NCBI GenBank assembly: GCA_021613335.1
Contig: JAJTWR010000266.1
Location: 5,337,501-5,401,500, forward strand
Source: Whitmania pigra
Lineage: Eukaryota > Annelida > Clitellata > Hirudinida > Haemopidae
Reading direction: 5' to 3'
DNA length: 64,000 nucleotides
Shown: piece by piece, positions 29,401-42,546 of the stretch
Numbering within the stretch: position 1 is the stretch's first letter
Layout: every line of letters starts with the position of its first letter
Program-made: the position numbers and the translations under genes
Notes under the pieces: model-generated
What the model saw: only the letters and a program-made list of their open reading frames with translations
Database searches by the model: none
Told to the model about the DNA's origin: nothing

Positions 29401-31157
29401 TTATCCAGGCTTTAATGTACAGGTTCCTGAAAGCTTTGTCGACGTAAGTTGATCGGGCACTGCTTGTGATGCAACGAGCTTTATTATATTGTCAATATTT
29501 TTCTTCCCTGACAGGATCACTTGAGAAATAGGATGCCAGCCATGCAGCCCTACCACAACATTGACTTCATGATTAAACATCTGAACAAAAGAGTACCAAA
29601 TGAGGTTTGCATTACCAAGGTCTATTTAACTTAGTGTTACTATTAACCTTACAAATATTATATTTATGTTTGCAAGAGACTTGGTAAATATGCAAATTTC
29701 CAGTTTTAATAACTTTTTGTTTATCATTCGAACTTCTTTAAATTTGATTGTTTTATGGCTTATCATTTTAATTCTGCTGACCATAAAAGTTTCATCAAAT
29801 CGTTGACAGGAAAGGATCGCAAACAAGCGAGAAGCTGACAGAGAGTCTGGTTTTTCAAAACCAGCAAAGAAAAAGAAGCTTAATGAGGATGAGAACACAC
29901 ATGTAGTTGACATGGATATTGATGATGATTCAGATGATCATAAAGGTATCTAGACATGATGATTTCTTAGAATATGCTTTATTGAGTAATTGATTTATTA
30001 GAAGCAGCAGTTTTACAATCTTCATCTTTTGTGCTCAACTCACAATTTAATTCTTTATTTCCAGACCCATTGCCCCGCCCGCCTCCCGTTCCATACATTT
30101 GTCCGCCCCCTCCTCCGCCCATTCCCGATTCCCCGCAGTCTCCTCCTCCTCCTCCGCTTCCCGACAGTTCGGTTCATCGTCCATCTAATAATGGCGACTT
30201 CCACATAGGGTCTTTAGTCACAAAATGCCTCCCTTCATCTTCAGCTGTTGTGTCTTCTACAGCAGACATATCAACACCAGAAACTTTACTTGCTTCCAGT
30301 GGTTCATCGCAGACACCCATCCCTTATTGTCCAGAATCGCCATCCTCACCGCCCCCTATCGACTCGTCACGTTGCGTGCAATCCGTCACAAACATACCCA
30401 CATCCCCCAAGAGGATGGCTCACTTGCAGAACGAGGAAATTGTCAGGAAGTGTGATTTTTCAGTTGGTAGCAGCAGCAATGCTGAAACCACGATCACAAA
30501 CGATACCAGTTATTTTATAGTTATAGATGATGATGATGATGATGATTACATTATCAACATTGATGATGATGAGGTAGGAACCAGCACAGATGGTTGTGAA
30601 GTTTCAACAGAACCAATTAAAACAGAAAAGTCGGATGCTGAAAATGCTAATGAATGCAGCGGTTCAACAGATCAACCAACAATCAACGATGAAAAGCAGA
30701 ATCCTTCGGCTGATAAGGACTTAACTCTGTCTTCGATGGATTCATCGGAATGTGACAATCTCTCCTCCAACTGTAAGTTGAAATTCATTTCTTGATTTAT
30801 TTTGAATTTTCCATTCGGCAAACTGGTCACTCTTGCTGATTACCTGAGATCGGAAAGTTAATTATAATTAATCTAATTTCCAAGAATTTCTTGTTTGAAA
30901 ATGAAATGTAATTTATTGTAATAGTAACTTAATTTTTTATTTGCATAGGTTCTGAAGATCCTAGTCCTCCTCTTGTTTTCTGTCTTGGTACACCTTTGGT
31001 GACTCTCACATCTTCTTTCCAAGTCTTTGAATGCCTGCCACCACTGGAAAAGTTTTCCGAGGGAGTTGTCGATCTCGACATGCCCGTTGAAACTCCGAGC
31101 GTCGTCGGGGGATTCAAAAGGATCCAGATGGCTCTGTCAAAACGCAAGAAAAAATGA
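26443..31157 (+). CDS. ZCCHC8: ZCCHC8, NEXT-complex scaffold (zinc knuckle plus PSP domain)
   Basis: Fifteen exons keep phase throughout: 26443-26688, 26920-26996, 27378-27439, 27776-27795, 27920-28023, 28129-28203, 28306-28440, 28559-28615, 28916-29064, 29233-29295, 29376-29443, 29515-29604, 29810-29945, 30065-30772, 30949-31157. They give 732 residues (human 707). In order: an acidic N-terminus ending in a helical DEIDRLK; a conserved NWEIPGYEPD block; a zinc knuckle CFNCGGDHSIANC at 200-212 with a CX2CX3HX4C spacing; the PSP domain (about 240-310) with LKPGVLS, LPPYIYQMRVLGYPPGHL; YPGFNV; a Lys-rich patch; a proline-rich stretch (about 428-465); and a conserved C-terminal block with LGTPLVTL and FKRIQMALSKRKKK. 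By family, it bridges RBM7 and the MTR4 helicase so the nuclear exosome can destroy short-lived transcripts. Exon 4 is only 20 bp and is the least certain join; it is required to keep frame. Confidence 0.92.
28748..28892. repeat. 29-bp minisatellite, five copies, in ZCCHC8 intron 8
   Basis: Five consecutive units of CACAACTTAACTTG plus (C/A)C(G/A)TAAAACATTTC, differing at only a few sites, end right before the exon 9 acceptor region. It is too regular to be old. Confidence 0.9.
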
Positions 31158-31259
31158 GCCCAGTCGAGCACTTGATTCACCTAAATTAAACTGTCTCTTA
31201 TTGTTTCTTCCATATTATATTTGGTTCAAGTACGAATGGGTGGTTTTATTTGCACTGTG

Positions 31260-31265
31260 AATAAA
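31260..31265 (+). promoter_or_regulatory. candidate poly(A) signal of ZCCHC8
   Basis: AATAAA, about 100 bp downstream of the stop codon. Confidence 0.55.
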
Positions 31266-32657
31266 TGAAATTTGTAATGTTTAAATTTTCAATGCATCAC
31301 TTCACATTAAGTGAATGTTCAGGTGATGATTTATGGCAGCTCCATGCAGGGATCTATCATAACATTTTTATTCACTGTGCCTCCATTATTAGTTAAAGAA
31401 AGAAACTTTTGCTTTGTTCTCAGTTAAATGACGACAGCAGTCATTGAATTTGTATTCATGTCCGTGGTTTGAAGCAATATGTTGTTATCGATATAAATAC
31501 ATTTGGTTGTAAAGAGCAGCGCTTTTGATGGATGTCATTGCTTTCTCAAGGAGTGCAGTATTTTTGTTTTGTGGCAACTGTTTCTACGTTATTATTGTTG
31601 ATGGTTTTATTGTAAAAAGTATAACAAACAGTGTTTATCTGGCTAATTAATGATGATGCCTGATAAAATTATAGATGCGAGAAGTGACTTATAATTGCCA
31701 GTTAAGATCTTGAAATGTTTGTTGCCATATCATTGCAGAACTATTAACAAGGTTACCAGGGATTTCTATAAATATTTTCTGCTCAACGTTTGATCCGTTG
31801 TCCTTCATCGTGAGGACCCCCAAAACTCTCCAGCCCATAGCTGAAGAATTTCCCATCCCCTATGTTCAATGTGGACGGTCTTTTAATAGTACCGAATTGG
31901 TCAAATTCTAAAATAGTATAACTTGTATGACCGCAACAGCCGGATTGGTTTAATGAATTTTAATTTTAAATTTGAAGTTAATTTAGGGCATAAGGTAGGA
32001 ACATTAATGTTTTTTCATATTTGCGGCTTACCCGTTGGGTCGTTCCCTCACAGTAAAATCGATCTTTATAAGAACATTCAGAAAAACATTAATTATAGTT
32101 TTTAAATAACACGACCTGGCAAGAGTCGAAAGCCGAATGCTGCTATGTTAGGCGTTCAAGTCTGAGCTTCTCGCGGGAGTTTCTACAGACGTTAGTCATC
32201 GATTTTAAATAATGTAAGTCGTGGCACCATAAACTTGACGTGGCGTCAAATAAATCTCTGATTTTGTAGAAAAAGAATAATATCAATGAAACTATAATTT
32301 AAGAACGCACCCAAGAATTTTATGGTTGAAAGTGAAAATCAGTTAGGAATGAATTACATACTTGCTGAATGAGTGGATTTTATGGACCATGAGTCGAACG
32401 TGAACTTCGCATGAATGTTATCGATTTCACAGATTCAGGTGGGCTTTTATTGATCGAAGTCATTGAATTATTATCCTGACTATTGATATGAGAGTTTTTT
32501 TACCAATAAGAGCCTCTTCAGAATGTCTAAAAGACGACTAAAAGTGCCGATATAAAAGGTTCGACAGAATATTCTTTCGTCTCTGCTCAATGCAAAAATC
32601 ATCTGTGGGCTTCAGTTGTTTAGTTAAGTCTCTTAAATAAGCTGATACTTCTTGAAA
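31266..32657. other. intergenic between ZCCHC8 and the NACHT-WD40 gene
   Basis: No conserved coding pattern. The right half should hold the promoter and 5' UTR of the next gene; no motif is clear enough to name. Confidence 0.4.
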
Positions 32658-35600
32658 ATGAATTCGTCTAAGGGGACACACGGTGGAAATATGTCAGATC
32701 CCGAATCTACTGCTTTGAAGATTCCCGTGGCCACTCTCTTGTTTGAGCCTCCAATACAAAAGCAAGCATCAAAACAAAGTTCCCAGCCGTCATTCCGCAA
32801 GTCGACAAAGAATTTTAAATTACCAAATAGTTCACTGAACCATTTAATATATGAATACGGTAATGGCGAAATCGACATTCTAGGAAAAGAAGCGTCTCTA
32901 AAACCGGTTCTCCATAAAACGCGGATATCTTTTTTAGGCGAAGATCCGAATGAGGATGAAAAGTCGACAGTCTTTCCAGCCAATCTTCCAAAAAGAAAAT
33001 TAACGAAAACGAAATCTGTGAAGAGAAAGTTCGTCAAACCTTTGAATATGAAACTTGATCTAAATGAACTTAGGGAGATCAGATCGATGTTGACGGAAGC
33101 TGTTCGAAAGGAGGAGTTCGAAGAAATTAATAAGGATAAGGTTGCCGGGGACTTGAAAAGCAATAAATTGACGGAAGATGGTGTTACTGTCGATGAAGGG
33201 AAAGTTGAAGAAAATACATTCGTATTTGAAGACGATTCAGCAGGTATGCATTGACATCTGTAAGGAAACATTTTAGGATTTTGCAAATAATTAAAGTCCC
33301 AGTTAATTTAGCGACACTTAAAAAATGCTTCGATTGATTAGCTGTTATGGAGACGCTCATTTGTGACGAAGAAGGTGATGATGATGACGATGATGATGAT
33401 GTGGTTGATGAAAAAATTGAAGAGGACTCTTCAGATAGAGGGGAGCCCTTGGGAGTTATTGATGAAACACTCAGGAAAATGCTCAAGGGTTCTTTAGAGA
33501 GCATGATTCCTGTGCCTAAGAAAGTCGTCAGAATCTTCACTAGTTCGACTTTCACAGGTTCATTCATGTCAACATATTTTATTTCCCATATGTAATGTAT
33601 TTTATTTACCATACGTAATTATTCGCATACATTTTGTTATTAGATATGACCCTAGAAAGGAACTATCTGATGGAAACGATTTACCCAAAATTAAAAGAAT
33701 ATTGCATGGAAAGGTACGGATTGGATTTCCAGGTATGAAGATAGTCTTTGAACACCAGCAAAGTATGTCGATTATTTGAATGTTTCAGGTAGTGGACATG
33801 AGATGGGGAGTGAGAGATGAAGCCACTGATGACCATATGACCAGCTATTTGTGTCTCAATGAAATTGACAACTGCCAACGGCTTTCATTAGGACCAAACT
33901 TTGTGGTTCGTTTCATTTTTAATAAATTGGTACATATTTATAGACCAAAAACGCATTACTTAAGTTATGGACGGCACTTTAGATAATAGCTGGCTCAAAG
34001 TAACATTTGTTATGAAAGGTATTTTTGGGTCAAAAGTATGGATATCGCCCAATACCGAGCATTCTTCTTGCGAGCATGATGGAGGTTCTCAAGGGAATCA
34101 TGGAAGAACTTCAACTTGAAGACAGACAATTAATCGATCAATGGTACAAAAAGGACGAAAATGAAGTTCCCTCGGTTTACGTCCTCCAACCAATTAGCTC
34201 CATTCTAGTTAATTTTAATAACAAAGTGAGATCCGACTCGAACATTATTACCACATAAGGAAAACTTAATTATTTTAATTAAATTTAATTTTTTTCAATA
34301 TATTTAAAATCGTTATTAAAAATAAGTAATTTAATAAATAAGCAATTATTAATACTGTCAGAGAGTGCACAGACTGATGGAAAAAGATCAGTTAACGTGG
34401 TGGAGCATTTTGGAAAAGTTGCAAATATTGTTAAGGACAAGTGCCAGAGAATTATATGATAGACAGCTGATTAGCAAAGAAGAAATGCATGACTTTATTA
34501 TGTCAGGTACTTTCATGTGGCTTGTGGTTGTGCACTATTTCTAAGGACAGTATTATTGACAGTATCATTTAAATCTTAATGAAAAACATGGCAAAAGTAA
34601 AATTTAGAGACCTAGCTCCCTTATATTAAATTTCAAAACCATACATCAAAATAGAATAAATTAATCAGTTACAGAACGTGAGGTGAGAAGAGGCATAATA
34701 GAATCCGAGGAAGCAACAAAGCATTGTCTTGCTTACATCAGACACATTGACAACATTAACACTTCCGAGAATGGGATCAAATTGGCTCGCAATTACATCG
34801 ATATGATTGGCAATGAAATTGATCGCGAGGCTGACAAACTGCTCATGGTTTTGAGGTAACAAACGATTCATCGTCAAAGGAGATAGCAATTATTTCTAAC
34901 AGTAAACAACTAATATGGTACGTGTAGGTCTTAGGTCCGCTAATTTGTCACGCACAAAAATATCATATAACATACATAAATCATAGAAAACATTGATCTA
35001 AAAACTGTAATGTTTAATGAACTGACTGAGCAACATGTCAATCAAGAGATGAACTGCTGCCAACGAAGTTGCCAGACTTGAACATAGTTCGATATAATGT
35101 GGAGTGGACAGATAACATTGGAATTGACACCGAAACTCATTCGGAGTATTTGGATACATTCTGCAATGTTTTCTACAGGTAAGAAGAACGCGCCAAGCCA
35201 TAAAATTAAACGAATTTTACAATTATCATTGAATTGATGAAATAATTTCTACTTTATTTCACTGCAACAAATACTAATTTTGGTTCTTTTTGCGAGGGAT
35301 GTCTGTAATTTGATTGACAAGGCAGCAGAAGACCAAATACACTATGGGGAATTTGACAAAATTTTCAATCATGTTCAGCACCATCAAATTTTGTGTTCCA
35401 CTTTGAACAGAAATTTTTGGGGTCGAGAAGAGGTGAGCGACAAACATGAATCAATGTTAAATGTATGAAGTAAGATTAGCATATCAATAAGGCTTCATAA
35501 ACTTTAATTTATTCAAATTAAAGATTTAAAATTCAGTTTAACAACTGGGCACTAACTTTGCAAATTAACTTTCTCATAATTTGTTTTTATTAGATCTTGG

Positions 35601-38600
35601 TGAAAATAAAAAGCTACTTGAAAGGAAAATCAGCCGAGCCCTTAATACTTTGGGGCGATGGAGGTTGCGGCAAGACGTCGATCCTGGCCAAAGCATTTAG
35701 TATGGTTAGTTAGCTGTTCAATTTTGGATGTTCTGCTGCAATATTTCTCTTAGCTAAAAATAAATATTTTGTAAATTAACAGTTGAACGTTTGGTTTGAA
35801 GAAGATTGCTTAAATTCAGAATTACAACCTTTGAAAGTTATCAGATTCCTCGGAACATCTTTAGACTCGAGTAGCACTAATTCGCTGCTTTTGAGTCTTT
35901 CTCAACAAATAAACTTCTTTTTTAACGATTCACTCGATCTCAGCCTCCCGACTGAACTGACGCTTCTTATACTTCGGTTCAAAAGCCTTCTCGGCCAGGC
36001 TACTGCCCAAAAGCCAATGTTCCTTTTTCTTGATTCTTTAGACCAATTATTCACTTCAAGCAGTTCATACAGTTTGGCTTGGTTCCCTTTCAACCTTCCC
36101 AGACACTGCAAACTTGTTGTTTCAGTACCAAATGAACAATCAGGTCTCCTGAAGAGGTTAAAAAAGTTGCTGAACGATGATACGGACAATTTTCTGGAAA
36201 TTCTACCTTTAGGTCGAGATCAGGGTATTGAGGTTGTTAGGTTGGTAGATCTAACCCAATGATTGGGCTGATCGGTTTTTAACTGGCATTTAAATAAATG
36301 TTTCAGATCGTTATTGGCTAACGTGAATCGAACACTAAATTTAAAGCAATGGAAGATAGTGGAAAAGGCGGTGGAGAACTGCAGCGAACCGCTTTTCTTG
36401 AAAATTTTAAGCGGGGTCGTTTCGAAGTGGAAATCGTATGAGGCTGGTAGCTTGGCCAACATCGCTTTCAACACTCACGATGCTATCATGAAGCTCTTTG
36501 AAAAAACAGAAAACAATCATGGCAAGATGCTGGTTTCTCATGCGTTCAGCTACATCACTATGTCGAAGAGAGGCGTGACTGAAGCTGAGCTGGAGGATTT
36601 GTTATCTTTGGACGAAGCCGTTCAGTTTACAGTTTTTTTTTACAAGTTTGAAGTAGAAGATTAAATATTTACAAGAGGAAAAAATATTCTTTAAGTTTAT
36701 GCTGGCCTAAAAACGTGAAATGGTTGCAGGTATTAAACGATGTATACCAGTATCATCTGCCTCCAGTCAGACGCATTCCACCTCTTCTATGGACTCGGAT
36801 AAGAAGCGATTTATCAGATTATGTGTCAGAAAGGGAGGCAGATGGTGTTAATGTCATCAATTGGAATCATACCCGATTTGGTGATGTGACTAGAGAGAGG
36901 TGATGTTACGTGGACAATTAACAAATTTCATTTACAAAATTGCATCGATTGCTAGCGTACGGAACCATTATCTCGCTAATTCAATTGAACATTTGTTAGT
37001 GATGACTAGGAAAGTTAAAGCCTGTTTTAATAAAAAAAATTAATTATTAAGATCTGTCTTAATTATTCTACCATTTCGAGTTTATTTCAAACTATTTAGG
37101 TTTATTAATTGCTATCCGCTAAATATTTCAAGATACTTCAAAAACTTGAACGTACTTTTTGAAACTCATTCTTTGATGGCCGACTACTTCATTGGTATCT
37201 GGGGAGGAGTTCCAAAGCCATTCCAATACAGCGACCTCCAGTGTCAAAGATTTGAACTTGATACGGCATTCGGTTCCTGCGATAGAAAGGTTATTGCCTT
37301 ACTGTCACATTGGAATCACACACACAAACTACCATATATGTTGTTATCAGGTTTCTGATCAGCCCCTGTACTTTATTGACAAAAGAGTAAAACAGAACAC
37401 TTCTCGAACGGGAAGCTTTAATTCCACCACAAGTGAAGGTGTTGTTCTGAGATACAACCTGAGAAAGCTTAATGAAATGCCGTACCATTTGGTCAAGAGT
37501 CGAAGATTTAATGAGCTTAACGATATGGTCCTCTTCAATTTTAAGTGGCTTTACGCCAAGTTGTCCGCAATGTCCGTTCAATCGGTTCTGGAAGACTACG
37601 AAGAGGCTTTGGCAAATGCAAAGAGTAACCATCATTCTATAAAATTGGTTATGGATTCCCTGAAACTTTCCGCCTCCGTTATTGAACATCATCCGAATAT
37701 GTTGGCACCGCAACTTATAGGAAGGCTTCTTCCTCTCTATTCTCAATATTCTCTTCTCCGGGGATTGTTGAGGCAATGCGATAGCGATGGAATTGCTTTC
37801 AATGCTTTGACCCCGTGTTACAATTGCTTCCAAACACCTGGAGGACCTTTGGAAATTTCCCTGGAAGGCCATCAATTCGCTCCATTCGGAATTTCTATCA
37901 CTTCCGACAACAAGTTTCTCGTTACCGCTTCAAACAAATTCATTGTTTGGGACTTGAGCAAAATGCAAATGGTCAGGCAGGCAAGCATTGGAACACTAGG
38001 GATCGTCATGCAAATGACTTTGACTTCAGATGATGTCAGGGCCGTTGCTTACACAAACAGTGGTCAAATTCTCGTGTATACTGTTCTCACAGGTAGAGAA
38101 ACATGAAAAATTATGGGCTTATTTTGTCCAAACTTGTAATTTGAAATCATTTAAAAATTACTTACATTTAGTTTGAAGGCAATCTCTATTGATTATGATG
38201 GCAAACTTTATAGCAAATACTCTCCTACCCAAATTGGAGAAATAAATTAAGCAAACTTGAGCGATTCCAGGCCAAGTATAATTCAGTTTGGAATTTGTAT
38301 TTAGCTGACTTTTTTATTGCCTTATGTAACCGAATAGGATGTGAAGGCACTTCTTAATCGATCCACTATTTATATAGCGCTCCTACCCGAAGGCGCTCCC
38401 TGGCGGTGCGAGCTGGGTTGAGAACACGGCACGTAACGACTGTTGCTTTCACCGCCGTTCGCAGGAAAGCAACCCTTTGAGCCAACTCGCATGCCTTCGT
38501 TGGAGTTTGCCATTACATTCAATAAAGAATGCCAGATAACAATCCGCTTCCGAAATGTTACATTGTGGATACATTTATTTTGAAGGGGAATGCAATTTAA

Positions 38601-41600
38601 TCGACAACTGTTATCTTGAAAACCATGAAGAATTATTTGGAATTGCGACAAATGATATTGTTTTTGTAGTTTGGTCAACCCGTTCGTGGTTTACATTCAG
38701 TTTTGATGGTGTCCTCTTATCATCTAACCTAGTTCCTCATTCAAAGGATGACGCTAATATAGTCCACATATACCTGGGAGCTAAATCGAATAGGGAACAC
38801 TTTATCGTTTGGAAATATGGATATTCTACGGGTGTCGCCTCGAACATAGAGATGTTTCTTTCCCCGACGTTTGGCATCGACAACGAAGGTTTCAGGAATT
38901 TTGCTTTTCACAGCGGTATCGTTATGACACAAGATCGCAGAAACATTTTTGCTTGCAAGGAAGAAAAGAGTTTTAAAATCTTTAGGTATAAATGACTACT
39001 TAAATTTAGAGAATTTAATTTTGATTTGTGACACTTTATCAGGTTTACGTTAGAACATGAAAGTTGGAACTGGAAGGAAGTCGAAGTGCTTAATAACGAG
39101 AGCAACGTATATTCGTTATTTCTGTCTGACGACGAAAATGTTTTGGGAGCAACTCATCTGAACAAATTCACAATTTGGTTTCTTGGGGGAGCGCGTGCAA
39201 ATTGTTCGGTGACGATGAACCTTCCCAAGGACATTCGTAATTTTCCCAGGTAATAAATAGTTTGTTAAAAGTAGCTTTAAGCCATCATTCGGAATATGAA
39301 AGATTAAATATAGTAAACTGTATGTGACCCAGGAAAGTCTGTATCAACGATGCAACGGTTTTTTGCAAGGATAATGAGTTTATGTTAACTCCAGTTAGAC
39401 AAGTTCTTTACATATGGGAGACGAGAACAGGAACATTGATCAACGTCTTGGATGCTCATTTCAGAAGAATTTTAAGAGTTAAACCAGTATTTGTCACAAC
39501 TAATTTTGCCATCGGAGATGGATTATATCAAGAACAACAAATGGATTCCTCGCAGCATAAGTTTATTACTGCATCGTTGGACCGATCGATAAAAGTGTGG
39601 AACCTGAAATTCATTCGCGAAAACGTCTATAGCATAGATAGCCACGAAAAACAAATTGAGAGGGTAATGGGTGATGCAAAATTGTTTTAAAATTGGTATG
39701 ATTTGTATTCACTCATCCGATTACATTATTAGATAACTTGCATTGGTTGCGATGAAAGCTGGCTGGCGGTAACTACTACTCGAAATTGTGTCGGTGTTTG
39801 GAATTTGGAAACGGGGAAAATGCTAACGACTCTCGTTGGAGCGAACGTTTCTTCAATCGTCACTCATTCCTCGGTTACGAAGGGAGGTGATTTCATTCTC
39901 AGTATCGAAGATGAGAGACTCATCGTATGGGATGGTAAAACCTTCAAAATGATAAAATCTGATTATTTAGTAGATGAAAGCACAAACGAAGAGGCGTACG
40001 AGATTGTCCAGATGTGTGTGGCTCCCGATGACAAGCACGTTAGTTTTTTAAATTTATTTACTAATAAATATTTTTGTTAATATTTTACATTAGCTATATT
40101 AATTGGAAATCCTACAAACATCTAAAGGTAATTTTGGCGAAGGCAAATTTTGGCAATAAGGACAATAAAGTAGCAATACTTGAAAAAAGAAAAATTCCAT
40201 CTCAGGAACTCGTCTTTCAAATTGTTTATAAAATTAAAACATATAAGCCATTTATTTTCACTTCCGACGGATCTTTGGTCATCATCTTAGCGGCCTATTC
40301 ACGATCGAAGCCGAAAATTGCAAACGAAATAAAAGTTTATTCTCTTGAAACTGGTGAACGTGTTGTGAGCTCCATTCCGAAGTACAGACGCATTAAAGAA
40401 TTCCAAAAGGTTTGACGGAATTAACCTTGTGCTAAATGCAATTTTAAAAACTCTTATTTGCGAACATTTTTAATGTATTATTAATATTTATTTATGGGAT
40501 AATATGATCAAGAATCATCTTAGTAGTTACTTTTATTTTCAGGTTAATATAAATGCGTAACATCTACATTTCCTGCAGTGGCGCAACTAGGGGGGGCAGG
40601 GGGGGCGCAAGCCCCCCCAGGCCTAATAGGAGAGACCCTGCTGCAATTTTTCCAAATCCGATCAGTTTTTTTTTTGGTGGGGGGGGGGGGGGTAAGGAGA
40701 TTTAACTGGTTTGAAACTTTGAGACAGAAGATAGTCAAACTCATAATAATAATAATCTGTTCTATTTTTAATTCTTTATTAATTATAATTGGTAGTTTTG
40801 ATTTAAACAGTTTCAAAAATTTTTCGACTGCGTCGGGCTTTCGTCCCTTGTCTAAACTTGAGCTCCCCCCTCAGCATTTTTCGCTGGTTATCTGATGATC
40901 AGATAATGTCGTTTTGACAACCCTGCCTTGGCTGCTCTTGATGCTTTGCAGAATGGCACAATGACTCCCGAGCTTTCGGAATTCTGTAACCTTCATGGAA
41001 AAGACGCTGAAACTGTGCAAAGACAGCTCCAATTCACATCGACAAGTTTACGTGCTGATCAGTCTGACCCCAATGCGTGTATCGAACTACAAGATCTTTT
41101 CTGTGCCACAAGCATTCAGCCCGAGTTGCATATGCTCGATGTTGCTCTTACTCAGACATTTACGTCATCAGATGCAGAAAGGGCATTTTCTAAACTTCGC
41201 CTTATTAAAAGTCATCTCGGGACGACTATGTCTGCCTGTCGTTTGCAAAGTTTATTGAGAATATCTGTGAACAAAACAACTACTGCACTTCTTCCAGTAA
41301 ATAAAATGGTGAACAGATTTTCACAGATTGATCGAAAAATTATTTTGTAACTGTAAACACATCAAAATGTAATTTAGACTACAACAACATTCAAAATTGT
41401 TTTAAACTGTTTAGGATCTTAATTTTATACATAATTTAGATTAGGTGAAATGTTTAGGATATCAATCATATCATATTACAATTTTAAACATATCATAAAC
41501 TTTTTTTTTACAGTTGCTTTAACTGGCTTGAAACTTTGAAACAGAAGATAGTCAAGCTCATTAATAAATTATTAAAGATACAAAAAAAGACTGCAGACTT

Positions 41601-42348
41601 ATAAATAAAAACTTATAATAATAATCAGTTCTATCTTTAATTCTTTATTAATTAAAATTAGTAGTAATGATTTGAACAGTTTCAAAAATTTTTCGACTGC
41701 GTCGGGCTTTTCTAAACTTGAGCCCCCCCCAGCATTTTTCGCTGGTTGCGCCCCTGATTTCCTGCATCTATAATGAATCTCAGACTAACGCTTTTATCAC
41801 AGATTTTTGCAATGCCAAACAAGCCAAACAGAATTGCCTTGGTGGATAGTGAAAAAGGTAATATATGGGACTGGCGCAGGAAACTCCTAGTAAGATCAGT
41901 TCTCAAATGGAGTGGACAGTGCTCCAAGGACGGCCAACTGGGATTAACAGATCCAAGCATGGGTGGACTTGATGTAATTAGCTTAAAAACCGGAACGACT
42001 ATCTACACATTAGTGCCAAGATCTGCCGAAGGTCTTCATCCTGACAATAAGTCTGACTTCACTCCAAGCAACGATCACGTCTACTTTTACCACTCAGGCA
42101 AACAATCGATCAGAGTGTTCAGATTATCTGACGGATGTAAGATTGCAGATTACAAAGTACATGCTGAGATAACGGCCAACATTGTTGTGGCTTATGATTC
42201 CAAAGCTCTTGTGATGGGTGGAATAGATGGGAGCCTAGTTGTATTGGCCATCAGTGATCCACATTTGCCCGAGCATCTAAATTTTCTTGTTGAGAAGAGG
42301 AGGATTTACTATGATGACAGAAGCAGCATTTTCTCAAACAGCTTATGA
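32658..42348 (+). CDS. NACHT and WD40 repeat protein, NWD1/NWD2 type
   Basis: Twenty-one exons, all GT-AG and in phase: 32658-33243, 33342-33557, 33644-33732, 33789-33905, 34019-34225, 34362-34506, 34675-34855, 35047-35178, 35297-35432, 35594-35704, 35783-36240, 36307-36619, 36730-36899, 37100-37289, 37351-38092, 38586-38985, 39043-39249, 39333-39663, 39733-40038, 40128-40409, 41803-42348. They give 1954 residues. A ~255-residue N-terminal extension is low in complexity and includes an acidic Asp run. A DUF4062-like region follows (about 258-410: VRIFTSSTFT, LDFQVVDMRWGV, FLGQKYGYRPIP). The NACHT/STAND NTPase has Walker A GDGGCGKTS (about 624-632) and Walker B MFLFLDSLDQ (about 719-728), then a winged-helix-like region (SYITMSKRGVTEAELEDLLSL, PPLLWTRIRSDL). 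The rest is a WD40 array, for example FITASLDRSIKVWNL. By family it is a cytosolic STAND signalling ATPase; NWD1 has been linked to androgen receptor and chaperone control. The N-terminal extension makes it longer than human NWD2 (~1742). Confidence 0.92.
38360..38505 (-). repeat. tRNA-derived SINE (family 1) in NACHT-WD40 intron 15
   Basis: On the minus strand: GAGTTGGCTCAAAGGG (A box), a CGAACGGCGGTGAAAGCAAC core, GTGTTCTCAACCC (decayed B box) and a tail GAGCGCTATATAAATAG. The same family occurs at 45985-46122, 51353-51481 and 54446-54622. Confidence 0.8.
40576..41756. mobile_element. hAT element with perfect 8-bp target duplication in NACHT-WD40 intron 20
   Basis: The 1181-bp insert starts CAGTGGCGCAAC and ends GTTGCGCCCCTG, an 11 of 12 inverted match. 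The flanking duplication ATTTCCTG lies at 40568-40575 and 41757-41764. An internal block is present twice in direct orientation (about 40700-40890 and 41514-41740: the same TTAACTGG..TTGAAACTTTGA and CGACTGCGTCGGGCTTT words). This means the right end was copied inside the element or two copies recombined. It holds only a C-terminal transposase piece, so it cannot move alone. Confidence 0.95.
40921..41350 (+). pseudogene. hAT transposase C-terminal fragment (ZMYM1-like)
   Basis: An intact frame of about 140 residues ends at a stop at 41348-41350. It contains the hAT dimerisation core TSSDAERAFSKLRLIKSHL and then TMSACRLQSLLRISV, as in ZMYM1-like transposases. The catalytic N-terminal part is absent and the frame has no natural start, so it is an internally deleted copy. 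Confidence 0.8.
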
Positions 42349-42546
42349 ACAGACATATGGTTTCTTTCAAAGATCAAGCAGAACTATCATGATATAAGTT
42401 ATCATTATTATTATTTGAAATGTTATTGAGCTTAAATTAGTTAGCGTTAGTAATTAGAATTCGATTATGTGTGCAATTTAAATTTTATAAATTGAATTTA
42501 TTTTAAAGATTGCCCACTGAAAAGCTATACATTTAATATTTTGTAA

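Noticed and set aside
30225..30520. Two plus-strand frames inside ZCCHC8 exon 14
   Set aside because: Shadows of the real reading frame, which continues in phase from exon 13 to exon 15.
32633..33286. 217-codon minus-strand frame opposite the first NACHT-WD40 exon
   Set aside because: The plus-strand frame of the same length splices in phase into recognised domains. The minus frame shows no family pattern.
37291..37875. 194-codon minus-strand frame opposite exon 15 of the NACHT-WD40 gene
   Set aside because: Antisense shadow of a conserved coding exon.
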